Assembly: GCA_009843785.1 (NCBI GenBank)
Contig: VYCT01000071.1
Location: 1-34,989, forward strand
Direction of reading: 5' to 3'
Source of the DNA: Candidatus Poribacteria bacterium
Lineage (GTDB): Bacteria > Poribacteria > WGA-4E > WGA-3G
DNA: 34,989 nt
Below the pieces are notes generated by a model. That model was not told where the DNA came from and searched no databases. It saw only the letters and a list, made by a program, of their open reading frames with translations. Shown piece after piece: positions 17,121-26,054 of the stretch. How positions within the stretch are numbered: position 1 is the stretch's first letter; every line of letters starts with the position of its first letter. The position numbers were made by a program, and so were the translations under genes.

Positions 17121-19568
17121 CTACACAGAGGGTTGGGAGACGACTGGCATTTCTACAGGCACTTCGGGGTCCACGACAGGTTCTGTCAGTGCCAATTCCA
17201 GGACCTCCATCATATCATTGACTTTATGAAAACGAATCCGTTCCCGAATTTCTGTAGGTATGTCAACTTCATCTTTCGCGTTGTCCACGGGAATGATGAT
17301 ATCAAAGATGCCGTTTCGATAGGCAGCGAGTGCTTTCTCTTTTAAACCACCAATCGGCAGCACTCTACCGCGGAGCGTAATTTCGCCAGTCATAGCAATA
17401 TCTTTTCGGATAGACTTACCTGTGAACGCCGAAAGGATCGCCGTAGCGACGGTAATCCCAGCGGAGGGACCGTCTTTCGGAACTGCGCCCTCTGGAATGT
17501 GGATATGAATATCCTGCTGCTCCAACTGCTTGTTAAGCAATCCGAAAAATTCAGCGCGGGAACGGATATAGGCGACAGCGGTCTGGACAGACTCACGCAT
17601 CACTTCCTGAAGCTGCCCGGTCATACTCAGTTTGCCTTCTCCCTGCATCGTCGTTGCTTCAACGGAGACGATATCGCCGCCAATCTGGGTCCATACCATT
17701 CCTGTAGCGACACCGACTTCGTCGCGTTCTTCGGCTTTTGTACGCGTCCACTTAGCAGGTCCAAGATAATCGCTCAAATTGGCAGGTGTTATTTCAAGGT
17801 TAAGATCCGGTGTATCTTCAGTGACGATCTCTCTGGCGACCTTTCGCATGACAGTCGTGAGAGTGCGTTCGAGGTTCCGTACCCCGGCTTCGCGGGTATA
17901 CTTATGTATCATCTCATAGATGGCTTCGTCTGTAAAGGTGATATTATCATCTGAAAGCCCGTGACGTTCCAGCTGCTTCGGGATAAGTCCATTCGGTGTA
18001 AAAGTCGCGATGTTGTGCTTCTCGAAATCGGTATAACCCGGTAATTCAATGATCTCCATCCGGTCCTGGAGTGCTGGCGGAATCGTGACACGGGTGTTTG
18101 CCGTCGTAATGAACATTACATCGGAGAGATCAAAAGCAATATCCATGTAATGGTCACGGAAGGTGGAATTCTGTTCTGGATCCAGAACCTCAAGAAGCGC
18201 GGAGGCTGGATCGCCTCGGAAATCCGAACTCAGTTTATCTATCTCATCGAGTAAGAAGAGTGGATTTTTCGATTTCACATCACGGAGCCCTTGAATGATA
18301 CGTCCCGGAATAGCACCGATATAGGTACGTCTGTGTCCACGGATCTCTGCTTCATCGCGAACACCGCCGAGCGACATCCTGACAAACTTCCTACCCGTCG
18401 CGCGGGCAATCGATTTACCGAGCGAGGTTTTGCCAACCCCCGGCGGACCGACAAGGCAGACAATAGGCCCTTTAAGGTGTTTCACGAGTTGTAAGACAGC
18501 AAGGTATTCAAGCACATTCTCTTTCGGTTTCTCCAACCCGTAGTGATCTTCATCAAGGATGCGTTGCGCTTCGGGAAGTTGAAGCTGGTGTTCAGTCTGC
18601 TCTTTCCAAGGTAAAGCAAGTATACAGTCAACATAAGTACGGATAACGCCAGATTCGGCGGATTGCGGCGGTATCTGAGCGAGTCGATCAAGTTCCTTAA
18701 GGGCTTTCTCCTCTGCTTCTTCGGACATGCCAGCGTTTTTGACCTGTTCCCGAAGTTCATCAACTTCAGCGATGTCATCCCTGCCGAGCTCCTTCTGAAT
18801 GACCTTCATCTGTTCCTGAAGGTAGAATTCTCGATGGGTCTTCTGGACGGATTCCCGGACCTGATTGTGAATATCATCTCGAAGTTCATTCCGTTCAAGT
18901 GCCTCGTTCAAAAACTGTCTGACGAGTTGTAAACGTTTAATGGGGTTGAATTCTTCAATAACATTTTGGCGTTCTGGGGCTGTGAGGTCGAGAAATCCAG
19001 CGATCGTGTCTGCAAGAGGACCCGGTTCTTCTTGCTCTTTAATAAGCGGCTTAACCTCTTCCAAGGTCAAAACATGCGGTTGTGAGCTGCGCGACTGCTC
19101 TTTCTGCCTCGTTTTCGCGTAGTCATTGAAAAACTTCTTAGTCTCTTTGACAAGAGATTCAGCGGCGTTTGCTAACCCGATCTCCTCATGGACAATTTGC
19201 ACCTCTGCTTGCAAGAAATCACCCGTTTTCGTATAGCCGAGAACAATCGCCCGCTGTTCTGCAGCAACAGCGATACGGATAGTGCCGTCACCAGGTTCGT
19301 AAGATTCAATGATATTTGCGACAGCACCGATACTGTGGAGATGTTCAGGAGCAACATCTTCTCCTTCTTCCAGCTCCACTTTTTGGTGGAGAAGGAGTAT
19401 CCGCCTATTCGCGCAGAGGGCAGCACGCGTTGCCTTGATCCCCATCTTACGCGCGGCAATTAAGAAAGATCTCGTCTTCGGAAAAGGAGAATACCTATCG
19501 AAATCCGAGGGTAAATCAATAACCGGCAAACTTACGGTTCCATGTTCTTTCGCTGCTGTCGGATCCAT
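17121..19568 (-). CDS. lon: ATP-dependent Lon protease
   Basis: An 815-residue LonA-type protease that degrades misfolded and regulatory proteins in the cytoplasm. The N-terminal substrate domain begins [17 protein letters not shown] and continues through a long helical region. The AAA+ module has Walker [10 protein letters not shown] (about 370-378) and LFLLDEIDK. The C-terminal protease domain carries the catalytic dyad Ser702 (KDGPSAGI) and Lys745 ([10 protein letters not shown]), 43 residues apart as in E. coli Lon. Length is normal. It is downstream of clpX on the same strand, with a repeat between them, so it may belong to the same transcription unit. No strong SD precedes the ATG. Confidence 0.97.
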   Translation of the reverse strand: MDPTAAKEHGTVSLPVIDLPSDFDRYSPFPKTRSFLIAARKMGIKATRAALCANRRILLLHQKVELEEGEDVAPEHLHSIGAVANIIESYEPGDGTIRIAVAAEQRAIVLGYTKTGDFLQAEVQIVHEEIGLANAAESLVKETKKFFNDYAKTRQKEQSRSSQPHVLTLEEVKPLIKEQEEPGPLADTIAGFLDLTAPERQNVIEEFNPIKRLQLVRQFLNEALERNELRDDIHNQVRESVQKTHREFYLQEQMKVIQKELGRDDIAEVDELREQVKNAGMSEEAEEKALKELDRLAQIPPQSAESGVIRTYVDCILALPWKEQTEHQLQLPEAQRILDEDHYGLEKPKENVLEYLAVLQLVKHLKGPIVCLVGPPGVGKTSLGKSIARATGRKFVRMSLGGVRDEAEIRGHRRTYIGAIPGRIIQGLRDVKSKNPLFLLDEIDKLSSDFRGDPASALLEVLDPEQNSTFRDHYMDIAFDLSDVMFITTANTRVTIPPALQDRMEIIELPGYTDFEKHNIATFTPNGLIPKQLERHGLSDDNITFTDEAIYEMIHKYTREAGVRNLERTLTTVMRKVAREIVTEDTPDLNLEITPANLSDYLGPAKWTRTKAEERDEVGVATGMVWTQIGGDIVSVEATTMQGEGKLSMTGQLQEVMRESVQTAVAYIRSRAEFFGLLNKQLEQQDIHIHIPEGAVPKDGPSAGITVATAILSAFTGKSIRKDIAMTGEITLRGRVLPIGGLKEKALAAYRNGIFDIIIPVDNAKDEVDIPTEIRERIRFHKVNDMMEVLELALTEPVVDPEVPVEMPVVSQPSV

Positions 19569-19575
19569 ATTTTTT

Positions 19576-19685
19576 TTAAGGTTATAGGTTGTAGGTTAAG
19601 AGATGATAAATTAAGAGGGTTCTTGGAACAGTTCCGTAAACCTCATTGTCACTTATAACTTAACTTATAACTTATAACTATTCCT
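19576..19685. repeat. Variant repeat between clpX and lon
   Basis: GGTTATAGGTTGTAGGTTAAG on the left and ACTTATAACTTAACTTATAA on the right form opposed arms. The unit is TTATAACT rather than CGATAACC, so this is a sequence variant of the same layout. Confidence 0.6.
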
Positions 19686-19719
19686 CATAGTAGCAAACGG
19701 CTCATCCACAAAACTGTGC

Positions 19720-21258
19720 CTAAGCAGTTTTAAGTTCTTCGGATTTTGTGTAAGTGAGTTGTGGTGGTTCACTGTTGCGCACAGAATCTTCGGTGATATG
19801 ACATGCTTCAACATCCTCAAGTGATGGGAGACGATAGAGGGTATCAAGCATAATCTTTTCAAAAACGGCTCTTAACCCCCGCGCACCCGTTTCACGTTCA
19901 ATGACTTCATCCGCAATAGCGGTTAATGCCCCATCAGTTACATGGAATTGCACACCTTCATACGCCAAAAGATGCTGATACTGTTTGACAAGCGCGTTCT
20001 TCGGTTCTGTGAGGATACGAATCAACGCCGGCGCGTCCAATTCATGGAGCGTGGTAACAACCGGAAGGCGCCCAATCAATTCTGGTATAAATCCGTATTT
20101 AATAAGATCTTTTGGTGTCGCCTGTGCAAGAATTTCATGAATCTTGGTCTCGCCTTTCGGTTGGATAGGCGAACCGAAGCCGATACTCTGCTTGCCGAGT
20201 CTATCCTTAATGGCTTTATCTAATCCGATAAAGGTACCACCGCAAATAAACAATACCTTTTTCGTATTTACCGCTATCATCTCTTGATGCGGATGCTTCC
20301 TACCGCCACGGGGGGGGACATTCGCGGTCGTCCCTTCCAGAATCTTGAGTAATGCTTGCTGAACGCCCTCGCCGGATACATCGCGGGTAATCGATGGGTT
20401 TTCGGATTTTCGCGTAATCTTATCAATTTCGTCAATATAAATGATACCCGTTTCAGCGCGGGCGACATCACCATCCGCCGCTTGAACCAGTTTCAATATG
20501 ATATTCTCAACATCCTCACCCACGTAACCCGCTTCGGTCAAAGTCGTCGCATCGGTGATAGCAAAAGGCACATCTAACACCCTCGCAAGCGTTTGCGCGA
20601 GAAGCGTTTTCCCAGTACCTGTTGGGCCGATGAGCAAGATGTTGCTCTTGTCTAATTCAACGTCATCAGTTGTATCGCCGTGGTGCAAGCGTTTATAGTG
20701 CGTGTAAACTGCAACGGATAATGTCTTTTTAGCATGTTCTTGATCGATTACGTATTCATCAAGTTTTGCTTTAATTTCTTCAGGTGACGGAGGTTCTCTG
20801 AGCGCGTCCTGTTCATTGTTTGTTTCGGCCTTCGTTGGGTTTGTAGGATCGGTTTCGGCACGTTGGCGAGCACTACCTCCGCGCGCCTCTATCGGTGCGC
20901 CTTGTTCCTCTCCAAGCTTGTCTTGTGCCTGTGGGCCCTCCGCTGCGTTGGAATCCTCCACCGATAAATCAAAACTACCATCCGGCTTGCGAGCGAGAAT
21001 ATCGTTACACAGATCAATACACTCGGCAAGACATCTTTCACAGATATTCGCCTCAAGTCCATTAAAGAGTCTTTCGACGTGGGTATTCTCGCGCCTACAA
21101 AACGCACATGAAGCGTTATCCGATGTAGACGCTGATAAGCGGACGATACAGTCAACACAAATATTGGCGTCCCTGCCCTGAAGGAGTCGGAGGCGGACTT
21201 GTGTACTGTCCTGTTGACAGAAAGAACAAGACACTTCACGATGGGCAGATTGTGACAT
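19720..21258 (-). CDS. clpX: ClpX unfoldase with two tandem zinc-binding domains
   Basis: ClpX is the AAA+ hexamer that unfolds substrates and feeds ClpP. This 512-residue copy (usual length about 420) has two four-cysteine zinc-binding domains: C11/C14/C34/C37 and C51/C54/C73/C76 (CSFC..CVDC and CAFC..CERC). A charged linker of about 65 residues (91-155) follows. The AAA+ core is complete: Walker A GPTGTGKT (211-218), pore loop GYVGED (244-249), Walker B IIYIDEID (272-279), RKH loop (320-322) and the ClpP-docking IGF loop (359-361). AGGAGAA lies just upstream of the ATG. It sits directly downstream of clpP. The doubled N-terminal domain is the unusual feature; it may broaden adaptor or substrate binding. 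Confidence 0.96.
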   Translation of the reverse strand: MSQSAHREVSCSFCQQDSTQVRLRLLQGRDANICVDCIVRLSASTSDNASCAFCRRENTHVERLFNGLEANICERCLAECIDLCNDILARKPDGSFDLSVEDSNAAEGPQAQDKLGEEQGAPIEARGGSARQRAETDPTNPTKAETNNEQDALREPPSPEEIKAKLDEYVIDQEHAKKTLSVAVYTHYKRLHHGDTTDDVELDKSNILLIGPTGTGKTLLAQTLARVLDVPFAITDATTLTEAGYVGEDVENIILKLVQAADGDVARAETGIIYIDEIDKITRKSENPSITRDVSGEGVQQALLKILEGTTANVPPRGGRKHPHQEMIAVNTKKVLFICGGTFIGLDKAIKDRLGKQSIGFGSPIQPKGETKIHEILAQATPKDLIKYGFIPELIGRLPVVTTLHELDAPALIRILTEPKNALVKQYQHLLAYEGVQFHVTDGALTAIADEVIERETGARGLRAVFEKIMLDTLYRLPSLEDVEACHITEDSVRNSEPPQLTYTKSEELKTA

Positions 21259-21281
21259 TGAGGTTCTCCTTTTTTAGGGGT

Positions 21282-21405
21282 CATCAGTGGTCGGTTCGGT
21301 TTTTCTGCGAAGAACCTTTCAGTTTGCCTCGCAGTGAGAGTTAAGAGCGGAACTTGATATATAAAGTCTTTCTCTTAACCAACAACCGACAACCGATAAC
21401 TATTC
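21282..21405. repeat. Dispersed palindromic repeat, copy 8
   Basis: It contains the side hairpin GGTTTTT-CTGCG-AAGAACC (21298-21316), the TTTGCCTCGCAGTGAGAG block (21323-21340), a core with GGAACTTGATATATAAAG, and right arms CTCTTAACCAACAACC and GACAACCGATAACTA. The core is the inverse of that in the next copy. Confidence 0.8.
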
Positions 21406-22002
21406 TCTCTCTGTAGCGCGCTGGGCAACAACATGATCAACGAGACCGTATTCCAGTGCCTGATCAGCCGTCATATAAAAATCGCGGTCCGCATCGACAG
21501 CGATCTTGTCAACGTCTTGACCGGTATGTTCGGCTAAAATTGCGTAAAGCCGATCCCGCTCTTGTAGGATTTCTTTGGCATGAATGCTAATATCAGAGGC
21601 TTGACCACCGATCCCGCGTGCCATCGGTTGGTGAATCAGGGCTTTTGCGTGTGGCAACGCGTAGCGTTTGCCGGGGGCACCTGCAGCGAGCAATATAGCA
21701 CCCATACTATACGCCCTACCTAAACACCAAGTCTGCACGTCCGCTTTGATATACTGCATTGTATCGTAAATTGCCAAACCCGCCGAAACAGAGCCACCGG
21801 GCGTATTAATATAGAGAACAATATCTGCATCTGGGTCTTTCCCTTCAAGGAAAAGCATCTGTGCAGTTACGATGTTCGCGAGGACATCATCATCAATCGG
21901 TGTGCCGATCATGATAATCCGGTCTTCAAGCAAGCGAGAATAAATATCGTATGAGCGTTCGCCTCGGCTGGTTTGTTCAACGACGATAGGTACAAGATTC
22001 AT
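21400..22002 (-). CDS. clpP: ClpP protease subunit
   Basis: A 200-residue proteolytic subunit of ClpXP. The catalytic triad is Ser99 (GRAYSMGA), His124 (ALIHQPMA) and Asp174 (DRDFYM). [20 protein letters not shown] and the C-terminal EYGLVDHV are typical. The residues before the nucleophile (GRAYSMG) differ from the common GQAASMG, a mild oddity next to the active site. Length and N-terminus ([24 protein letters not shown]) are normal, so processing near the N-terminus is likely. No SD is evident. It lies between tig and clpX, the usual order. Confidence 0.96.
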   Translation of the reverse strand: MNLVPIVVEQTSRGERSYDIYSRLLEDRIIMIGTPIDDDVLANIVTAQMLFLEGKDPDADIVLYINTPGGSVSAGLAIYDTMQYIKADVQTWCLGRAYSMGAILLAAGAPGKRYALPHAKALIHQPMARGIGGQASDISIHAKEILQERDRLYAILAEHTGQDVDKIAVDADRDFYMTADQALEYGLVDHVVAQRATERE

Positions 22003-22011
22003 AGTTTTTCA

Positions 22012-22203
22012 TAGCTGTCGGCTGTCAGTACAATTTTTTTCAAAAATCTTTCAGTTTGCCTCGCAGTGAGAGTCTTAACCATCGACTCGTACCTTAACAT
22101 TTATAACGGAGTCGAGTTGATGGTTAAAGTTAGGAGAAAGGCTTTATATATCAAGTTCCCCTCTTAACCGACAGCCGACAGCCGACAGCCGATGGCTATT
22201 CTT
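22012..22203. repeat. Dispersed palindromic repeat, copy 9, with an extra long hairpin
   Basis: It carries the TTTGCCTCGCAGTGAGAG block (22055-22072), then a 15-bp stem TTAACCATCGACTCG (22075-22089) facing CGAGTTGATGGTTAA (22113-22127) with one G-T pair and a 23-base loop, then a core GGCTTTATATATCAAGTTCC inverted relative to copy 8, then arms CCGACAGCCGACAGCC. It lies between tig and clpP and may affect processing of the transcript. Confidence 0.8.
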
Positions 22204-23531
22204 CAGGTGATTATGAGCGACTGTTTAGCAGATGCCTCGTGAATGAGAAACTGATAGATTTTTTCGTGTTGTAGTTGCCCGCGGAGTTCTTCCAATCGAT
22301 TGCTTGATTTCAAGAGTGCGGCATATTTTTGAGCGTCCCGATTTTGTTGTTCAGCGGCACGACGGACTTCGTATTCCAATTCATCATCAGATACGTAAAT
22401 GCCCTCTGCTTCAGCGATAGTATCGAAGATCCAGGACTGCTTTGTTTGCTGAATGACATCTCGCCGCAGTTCATCAGGCAGGGTATCCATATTAATACCG
22501 GCATCTTCGGCAGTTCTCTGTTCGGTCGCCAATTGCTGTTTGACATTTTGAAGCGTCTGCTGCACATATTGATCCACTAACGGCTCCGGAATCGCAATAT
22601 CCGTTTTTTCTATCAGTTGCGCCAACAATTCCGCCTTTTGTTTATCAACATGTAAGCTCGTTTCCTCTTCCACCAGATTGTTCCATATCAGTCCATAAAG
22701 TTGTGAATAGTTTTCATACCCGAGGTCTTTTGCAAACTCGTCATCTAACGCAGGGAGATGCTTCTGTGTGATGGCGTGCAATGTAATATTATATTCCGCC
22801 GATTGCCCCGCCAGATCAGGCGTAGGATGTTCTTGTGGAAAATCGATGGCAACGGATTTTGTCTCCCCAATCTGCATCCCGATCAGTGTCTGTTCCAGCT
22901 TTTCATTTAACGCCTCGATACCGAGTTCTATATCAACATCTTGCCTCGATTCAGCCTCAACCCGTTCTTGGTTAATCAAGCATTCCCAATCTACGCGGAC
23001 ACAATCTTTCTCCGCGACCGGACGCTCCGTGTCAAGCGGCTCATAAGTTGCCGACTGCGCCTGGAGTCGTGTAATATAGGCATCAACATCTTCACGAGGC
23101 ACATCGACTGGATTTTTATCCGTTACCAGTTCCTCATAACGCGGGATATCTATATTGGGGCGAATATCAACTGTGGCTGAGAACGTGAGCGGTTGGTTTT
23201 CCTTGACTCGCAATTCATCGAGGGGTGGTGTGAAAATCGGTTGGGAGAGAGGGTTGAGTTTTTCCCGATAAATAGCGTCTTCGTAAGCAGGGGCGACAAG
23301 ATACCGGACAGCCTCGCTATTCACGTAATCAGGAAATCTCGACTTGAGGATTGCAACAGGCACACGCCCTTTTCGGAAACCAGGAATCGAGACTTGCGTA
23401 CGTAAGCTCTCATAAGTTTCCTTTAATGCTGCGTTAACATCTTCAGAAGGCACCTCAATGTCCAAACGGACCTGCGTGGTGTCTAACCTTTCAATTTGAA
23501 CTCTCAAGTTTATGTCCTCACGCTTAGGCAT
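22203..23531 (-). CDS. tig: Trigger factor
   Basis: A 442-residue ribosome-associated chaperone and peptidyl-prolyl isomerase. The ribosome-docking signature GFRKGRVP is at 51-58 in the N-terminal domain. The FKBP-like domain covers about 160-255 (VAEKDCVRVDWECLIN...FPQEHPTPDLAGQSAEYNITLHAI). The rest is the helical chaperone domain, with LPALDDEFAKDLGYENY at its start. An alternative start is TTG 23507 (MRVQIERLDTTQ), which has GAGGA 7 bases upstream and matches the usual trigger-factor N-terminus better; the ATG at 23531 has no SD. The gene lies 34 bases after tRNA-Leu and heads the tig-clpP-clpX-lon block. Confidence 0.95.
   Translation of the reverse strand: MPKREDINLRVQIERLDTTQVRLDIEVPSEDVNAALKETYESLRTQVSIPGFRKGRVPVAILKSRFPDYVNSEAVRYLVAPAYEDAIYREKLNPLSQPIFTPPLDELRVKENQPLTFSATVDIRPNIDIPRYEELVTDKNPVDVPREDVDAYITRLQAQSATYEPLDTERPVAEKDCVRVDWECLINQERVEAESRQDVDIELGIEALNEKLEQTLIGMQIGETKSVAIDFPQEHPTPDLAGQSAEYNITLHAITQKHLPALDDEFAKDLGYENYSQLYGLIWNNLVEEETSLHVDKQKAELLAQLIEKTDIAIPEPLVDQYVQQTLQNVKQQLATEQRTAEDAGINMDTLPDELRRDVIQQTKQSWIFDTIAEAEGIYVSDDELEYEVRRAAEQQNRDAQKYAALLKSSNRLEELRGQLQHEKIYQFLIHEASAKQSLIIT
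23515..23519 (-). promoter_or_regulatory. Shine-Dalgarno suggesting a TTG start for tig
   Basis: GAGGA on the minus strand is 7 bases before TTG 23507, in frame with tig. No SD precedes ATG 23531, which is only 34 bases from the end of tRNA-Leu. Confidence 0.5.
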
Positions 23532-23565
23532 TCAAAGCCCGGGTACTTTACATCTCATACGAGCA

Positions 23566-23650
23566 TGGGCGAGGAGGGACTTGAACCCTCACGAGGCGTA
23601 ACCCCAATAGATCCTAAGTCTATCCTGTCTACCAATTCCAGCACCCGCCC
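23566..23650 (-). tRNA. tRNA-Leu (anticodon TAG)
   Basis: Acceptor GGGCGGG pairs with CTCGCCC (one G-U), discriminator A. The anticodon stem ATAGA/TCTAT holds loop CTTAGGA, giving anticodon TAG. The long variable arm and GGTTCAAGTCC T-loop are as expected for class II Leu. No CCA is encoded. It is the last tRNA of the cluster, just before tig. Confidence 0.95.
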
Positions 23651-23745
23651 GAATTCCAGTGAAAGCACACCACACATTCTCCGGAGAGCCCACACGGGAC
23701 GCTCGTACTGTGTCGTATGACTTTCGCAGTGTATTCCATTCACAA

Positions 23746-23818
23746 TGCGCCGTGAAGGAATCGAACCTTCAACCGCCTGATTAAGAGTCAGATGCTCTGC
23801 CAATTGAGCTAACGGCGC
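23746..23818 (-). tRNA. tRNA-Lys (anticodon CTT)
   Basis: Acceptor GCGCCGT pairs with ACGGCGC, discriminator A. The anticodon stem TCTGA/TCAGG holds loop CTCTTAA, giving CTT. The T-loop GGTTCGATTCC is normal. No CCA is encoded. Confidence 0.95.
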
Positions 23819-23916
23819 GCTTGTTCTTTACCCTGATCGTCGGTACATTATCAGCTGTACCTACCCGCTCATTGCTATCGCACACCCAAAGCGCGGACTT
23901 GGCATCCAAAAGTATA

Positions 23917-23989
23917 CGCGTCCGGAGGGATTCGAACCCCCAACTTATAGTTCCGAAGACTATTGCTCTATCCATTGAACTACGGACGC
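23917..23989 (-). tRNA. tRNA-Arg (anticodon TCG)
   Basis: Acceptor GCGTCCG pairs with CGGACGC, discriminator G. The anticodon stem ATAGT/ACTAT holds loop CTTCGGA, giving TCG. The presence of TCG means CGA/CGN codons can be read without the usual A34-edited ACG tRNA, at least in part. No CCA is encoded. Confidence 0.94.
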
Positions 23990-23996
23990 TCATGAG

Positions 23997-24070
23997 GGTG
24001 GATGATGGGATTTGAACCCACGCCCTCTTGATCCACAGTCAAGCGCTCTACCCCCTGAGCTACATCCACC
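23997..24070 (-). tRNA. tRNA-His (anticodon GTG)
   Basis: The gene encodes the extra G at position -1 facing C73 (GGTGGATG with CATCCACC), the identity element of tRNA-His. The anticodon stem CTTGA/TCAAG holds loop CTGTGGA, giving GTG. No CCA is encoded. Confidence 0.95.
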
Positions 24071-24106
24071 ATATTTTAACCTGGCCTCTGTGAGCAGTAT
24101 GAAAAG

Positions 24107-24180
<74 letters not shown>

Positions 24181-24202
24181 TTGTGGAATCCACCAATTTT
24201 GA

Positions 24203-24278
<76 letters not shown>

Positions 24279-24389
24279 AAAGGTATACACACTCTCAATT
24301 TACAAGCGATAACGGCACTATCAGAGACTTCACCGAGAGACGAAATGCACGCTTGTCTGTTGCGTTCTACATCCGATTCGGTCGTTAAA

Positions 24390-24418
24390 ATTATACATCA
24401 TCTTTTAGCGGATGTCAA
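24390..24418 (-). promoter_or_regulatory. Consensus sigma-70 promoter of the tRNA-tig cluster
   Basis: On the minus strand TTGACA (24413-24418) and TATAAT (24390-24395) are separated by exactly 17 bases: a perfect housekeeping promoter. Transcription should start near 24383 and run into tRNA-Pro. Confidence 0.88.
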
Positions 24419-24436
24419 ATTAAATATGAAAAATTA

Positions 24437-24466
24437 TTGTGTTTTTTTTACAAATTATGCTATACT
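24437..24466 (+). promoter_or_regulatory. Promoter of the DUF58 gene
   Basis: TTGTGT (24437-24442), 18 bases, then TATACT (24461-24466) with an extended TG one base before it. It is divergent from, and next to, the tRNA promoter. The TGCTATACTA 10-mer is identical to that before the CotH gene. Confidence 0.65.
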
Positions 24467-24539
24467 ATCGACATAATTCTAAGGCGAGATTTCCGTGCAT
24501 TGCATACCCGTTTCTCTGCTATTCCAAAGACTGATCGTC

Positions 24540-25442
24540 ATGCTCCTTACACCACAATTCCTGAAACAACTTGACCCCTTCTATATTCGCGCGAAGCATG
24601 CGTTCCGCGGCAAATTCAGAGGCGAACGCCGAAGTCTCAACCGCGGCACAGGTATGGAATTTGCTGACTATCGCGTCTATGAACCCGGCGATGATTTGCG
24701 ACATGTTGACTGGAATATTTACGCACGGTTAGACAGACTCTTTATCAAACTCTTCCACACGGATGAAGACCTACCACTTCTGCTACTCATTGACAAGAGT
24801 CGTTCCATGGAATTTGGATCGCCTACCAAATTGACGTGTGCTAAACAGATCGCAGCAGCGTTAGGTTATATCGCTTTAGCACACGCCGACAGTGTAACAA
24901 TCTACACGTCTGCTGAACGACTCTCGCCAATACTACCACCAACGACGGGCAAATCGCAATTTCCGCGTTTGACAAAGGCACTCAACGCAATTGCAGCATC
25001 CGGACAAACACGACTCACGGAATGCCTTAAGCAACTCCAGATGTACCAGCGACACCCGGGTCTGGTCGTCATACTTTCAGATTTTTTGGATCCCAATGGC
25101 TACGTGGATGGATTCAAATTACTCTCAGGCCGCGGGTTCTCCCTTACAGCAATCCATTTGATAAGCCCAGAAGAGATCGACCCGCAAACACATTTGGAAA
25201 ACATACCTACCGGCGGGGACTGGTTGGTGGAGGATGCCGAAACAGGTGAGACGAAAGCCATCACAATTAACACAGAAACCCTCGCACAGTACAAAGATCA
25301 ACAGCAGGCATTTTGTGACAATTTGCAACGTTTTTGCACCAATCAAGGTGTGGACTATGCGCAATTAAAGAGCGATACCTCCGTAGAATCTTTCGTTTTA
25401 CAGGCACTGCACAGGATAGGTTTCATTCAACGAAGCCGGTGA
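24540..25442 (+). CDS. DUF58 domain protein
   Basis: A 300-residue cytosolic protein. The DUF58 core (about 30-115) is unmistakable: RGERRS....[41 protein letters not shown], then a von Willebrand-like strand with [10 protein letters not shown] (DxSxS metal site at 85-89). The rest completes a VWA-like fold ([23 protein letters not shown]). DUF58 proteins usually sit with MoxR AAA+ ATPases and VWA/transglutaminase genes and are thought to help assemble complexes; no MoxR gene is in this window. The ATG at 24540 matches the family start ([12 protein letters not shown]). An in-frame GTG at 24495 with AAGG upstream is an alternative, adding 15 residues. Confidence 0.88.
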   Translation: MLLTPQFLKQLDPFYIRAKHAFRGKFRGERRSLNRGTGMEFADYRVYEPGDDLRHVDWNIYARLDRLFIKLFHTDEDLPLLLLIDKSRSMEFGSPTKLTCAKQIAAALGYIALAHADSVTIYTSAERLSPILPPTTGKSQFPRLTKALNAIAASGQTRLTECLKQLQMYQRHPGLVVILSDFLDPNGYVDGFKLLSGRGFSLTAIHLISPEEIDPQTHLENIPTGGDWLVEDAETGETKAITINTETLAQYKDQQQAFCDNLQRFCTNQGVDYAQLKSDTSVESFVLQALHRIGFIQRSR

Positions 25443-25462
25443 GACATAAGGAGAGCACTTAC

Positions 25463-26008
25463 ATGAATACGCGGATTAAACAAACAGATTTGGAACTGAT
25501 TCAAGGCGATATAACGAAAGCCGAAGTTGATGCTATCGTGAATGCAGCGAACAGCGAACTCATCGGCGGTGGTGGTGTTGACGGGGCAATACGACGGGCT
25601 GGCGGTGCCGTAATTGAGAACGTTTGTGCGGAAATCCGCAAACGCGAAGGTGGCTGTCCTACGGGCAAAGCAGTCATCACCCCGGGAGGCGACCTTTACG
25701 CGAAATATGTAATTCACACAGTTGGACCGGTGTGGGAAGGCGGCAATTCAGATGAAGCAGAACTACTCGCAAGTTGTTATCAGGAGAGCCTTCGACTGGC
25801 TGTAGAGAATAGTATTCAGAGCATCGCTTTTCCTTCTATTAGCACCGGTATCTATGGATACCCAACGGAGAAAGCAGCAGTCGTTGCGCTGACTTCAGTG
25901 AAAGATTTTGTGATGCAAAACAACACTGCTCCAGCAATTATTCAGTTTATTCTATTTGATGCGGCCACCAATAACTGTTATGTGGACGCTTTGTGGTCCG
26001 TCTTTTGA
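25463..26008 (+). CDS. Macrodomain protein (O-acetyl-ADP-ribose deacetylase-like)
   Basis: A 181-residue stand-alone macrodomain. Motifs follow the MacroD/YmdB type: [19 protein letters not shown] (12-30), GGGGVDGAI (35-43), [21 protein letters not shown] and [12 protein letters not shown] (123-134). Members hydrolyse O-acetyl-ADP-ribose or remove ADP-ribose from proteins. The start ATG is set by AAGGAGAG (25448-25455), 7 bases upstream; an upstream frame extending into the DUF58 gene is not a real start. It lies 20 bases after DUF58, so the two are very probably co-transcribed. Confidence 0.92.
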   Translation: MNTRIKQTDLELIQGDITKAEVDAIVNAANSELIGGGGVDGAIRRAGGAVIENVCAEIRKREGGCPTGKAVITPGGDLYAKYVIHTVGPVWEGGNSDEAELLASCYQESLRLAVENSIQSIAFPSISTGIYGYPTEKAAVVALTSVKDFVMQNNTAPAIIQFILFDAATNNCYVDALWSVF

Positions 26009-26054
26009 AAATAAAATGCGCTAAAAAACTATCCATGTTGAAAGTCATCCAAAA

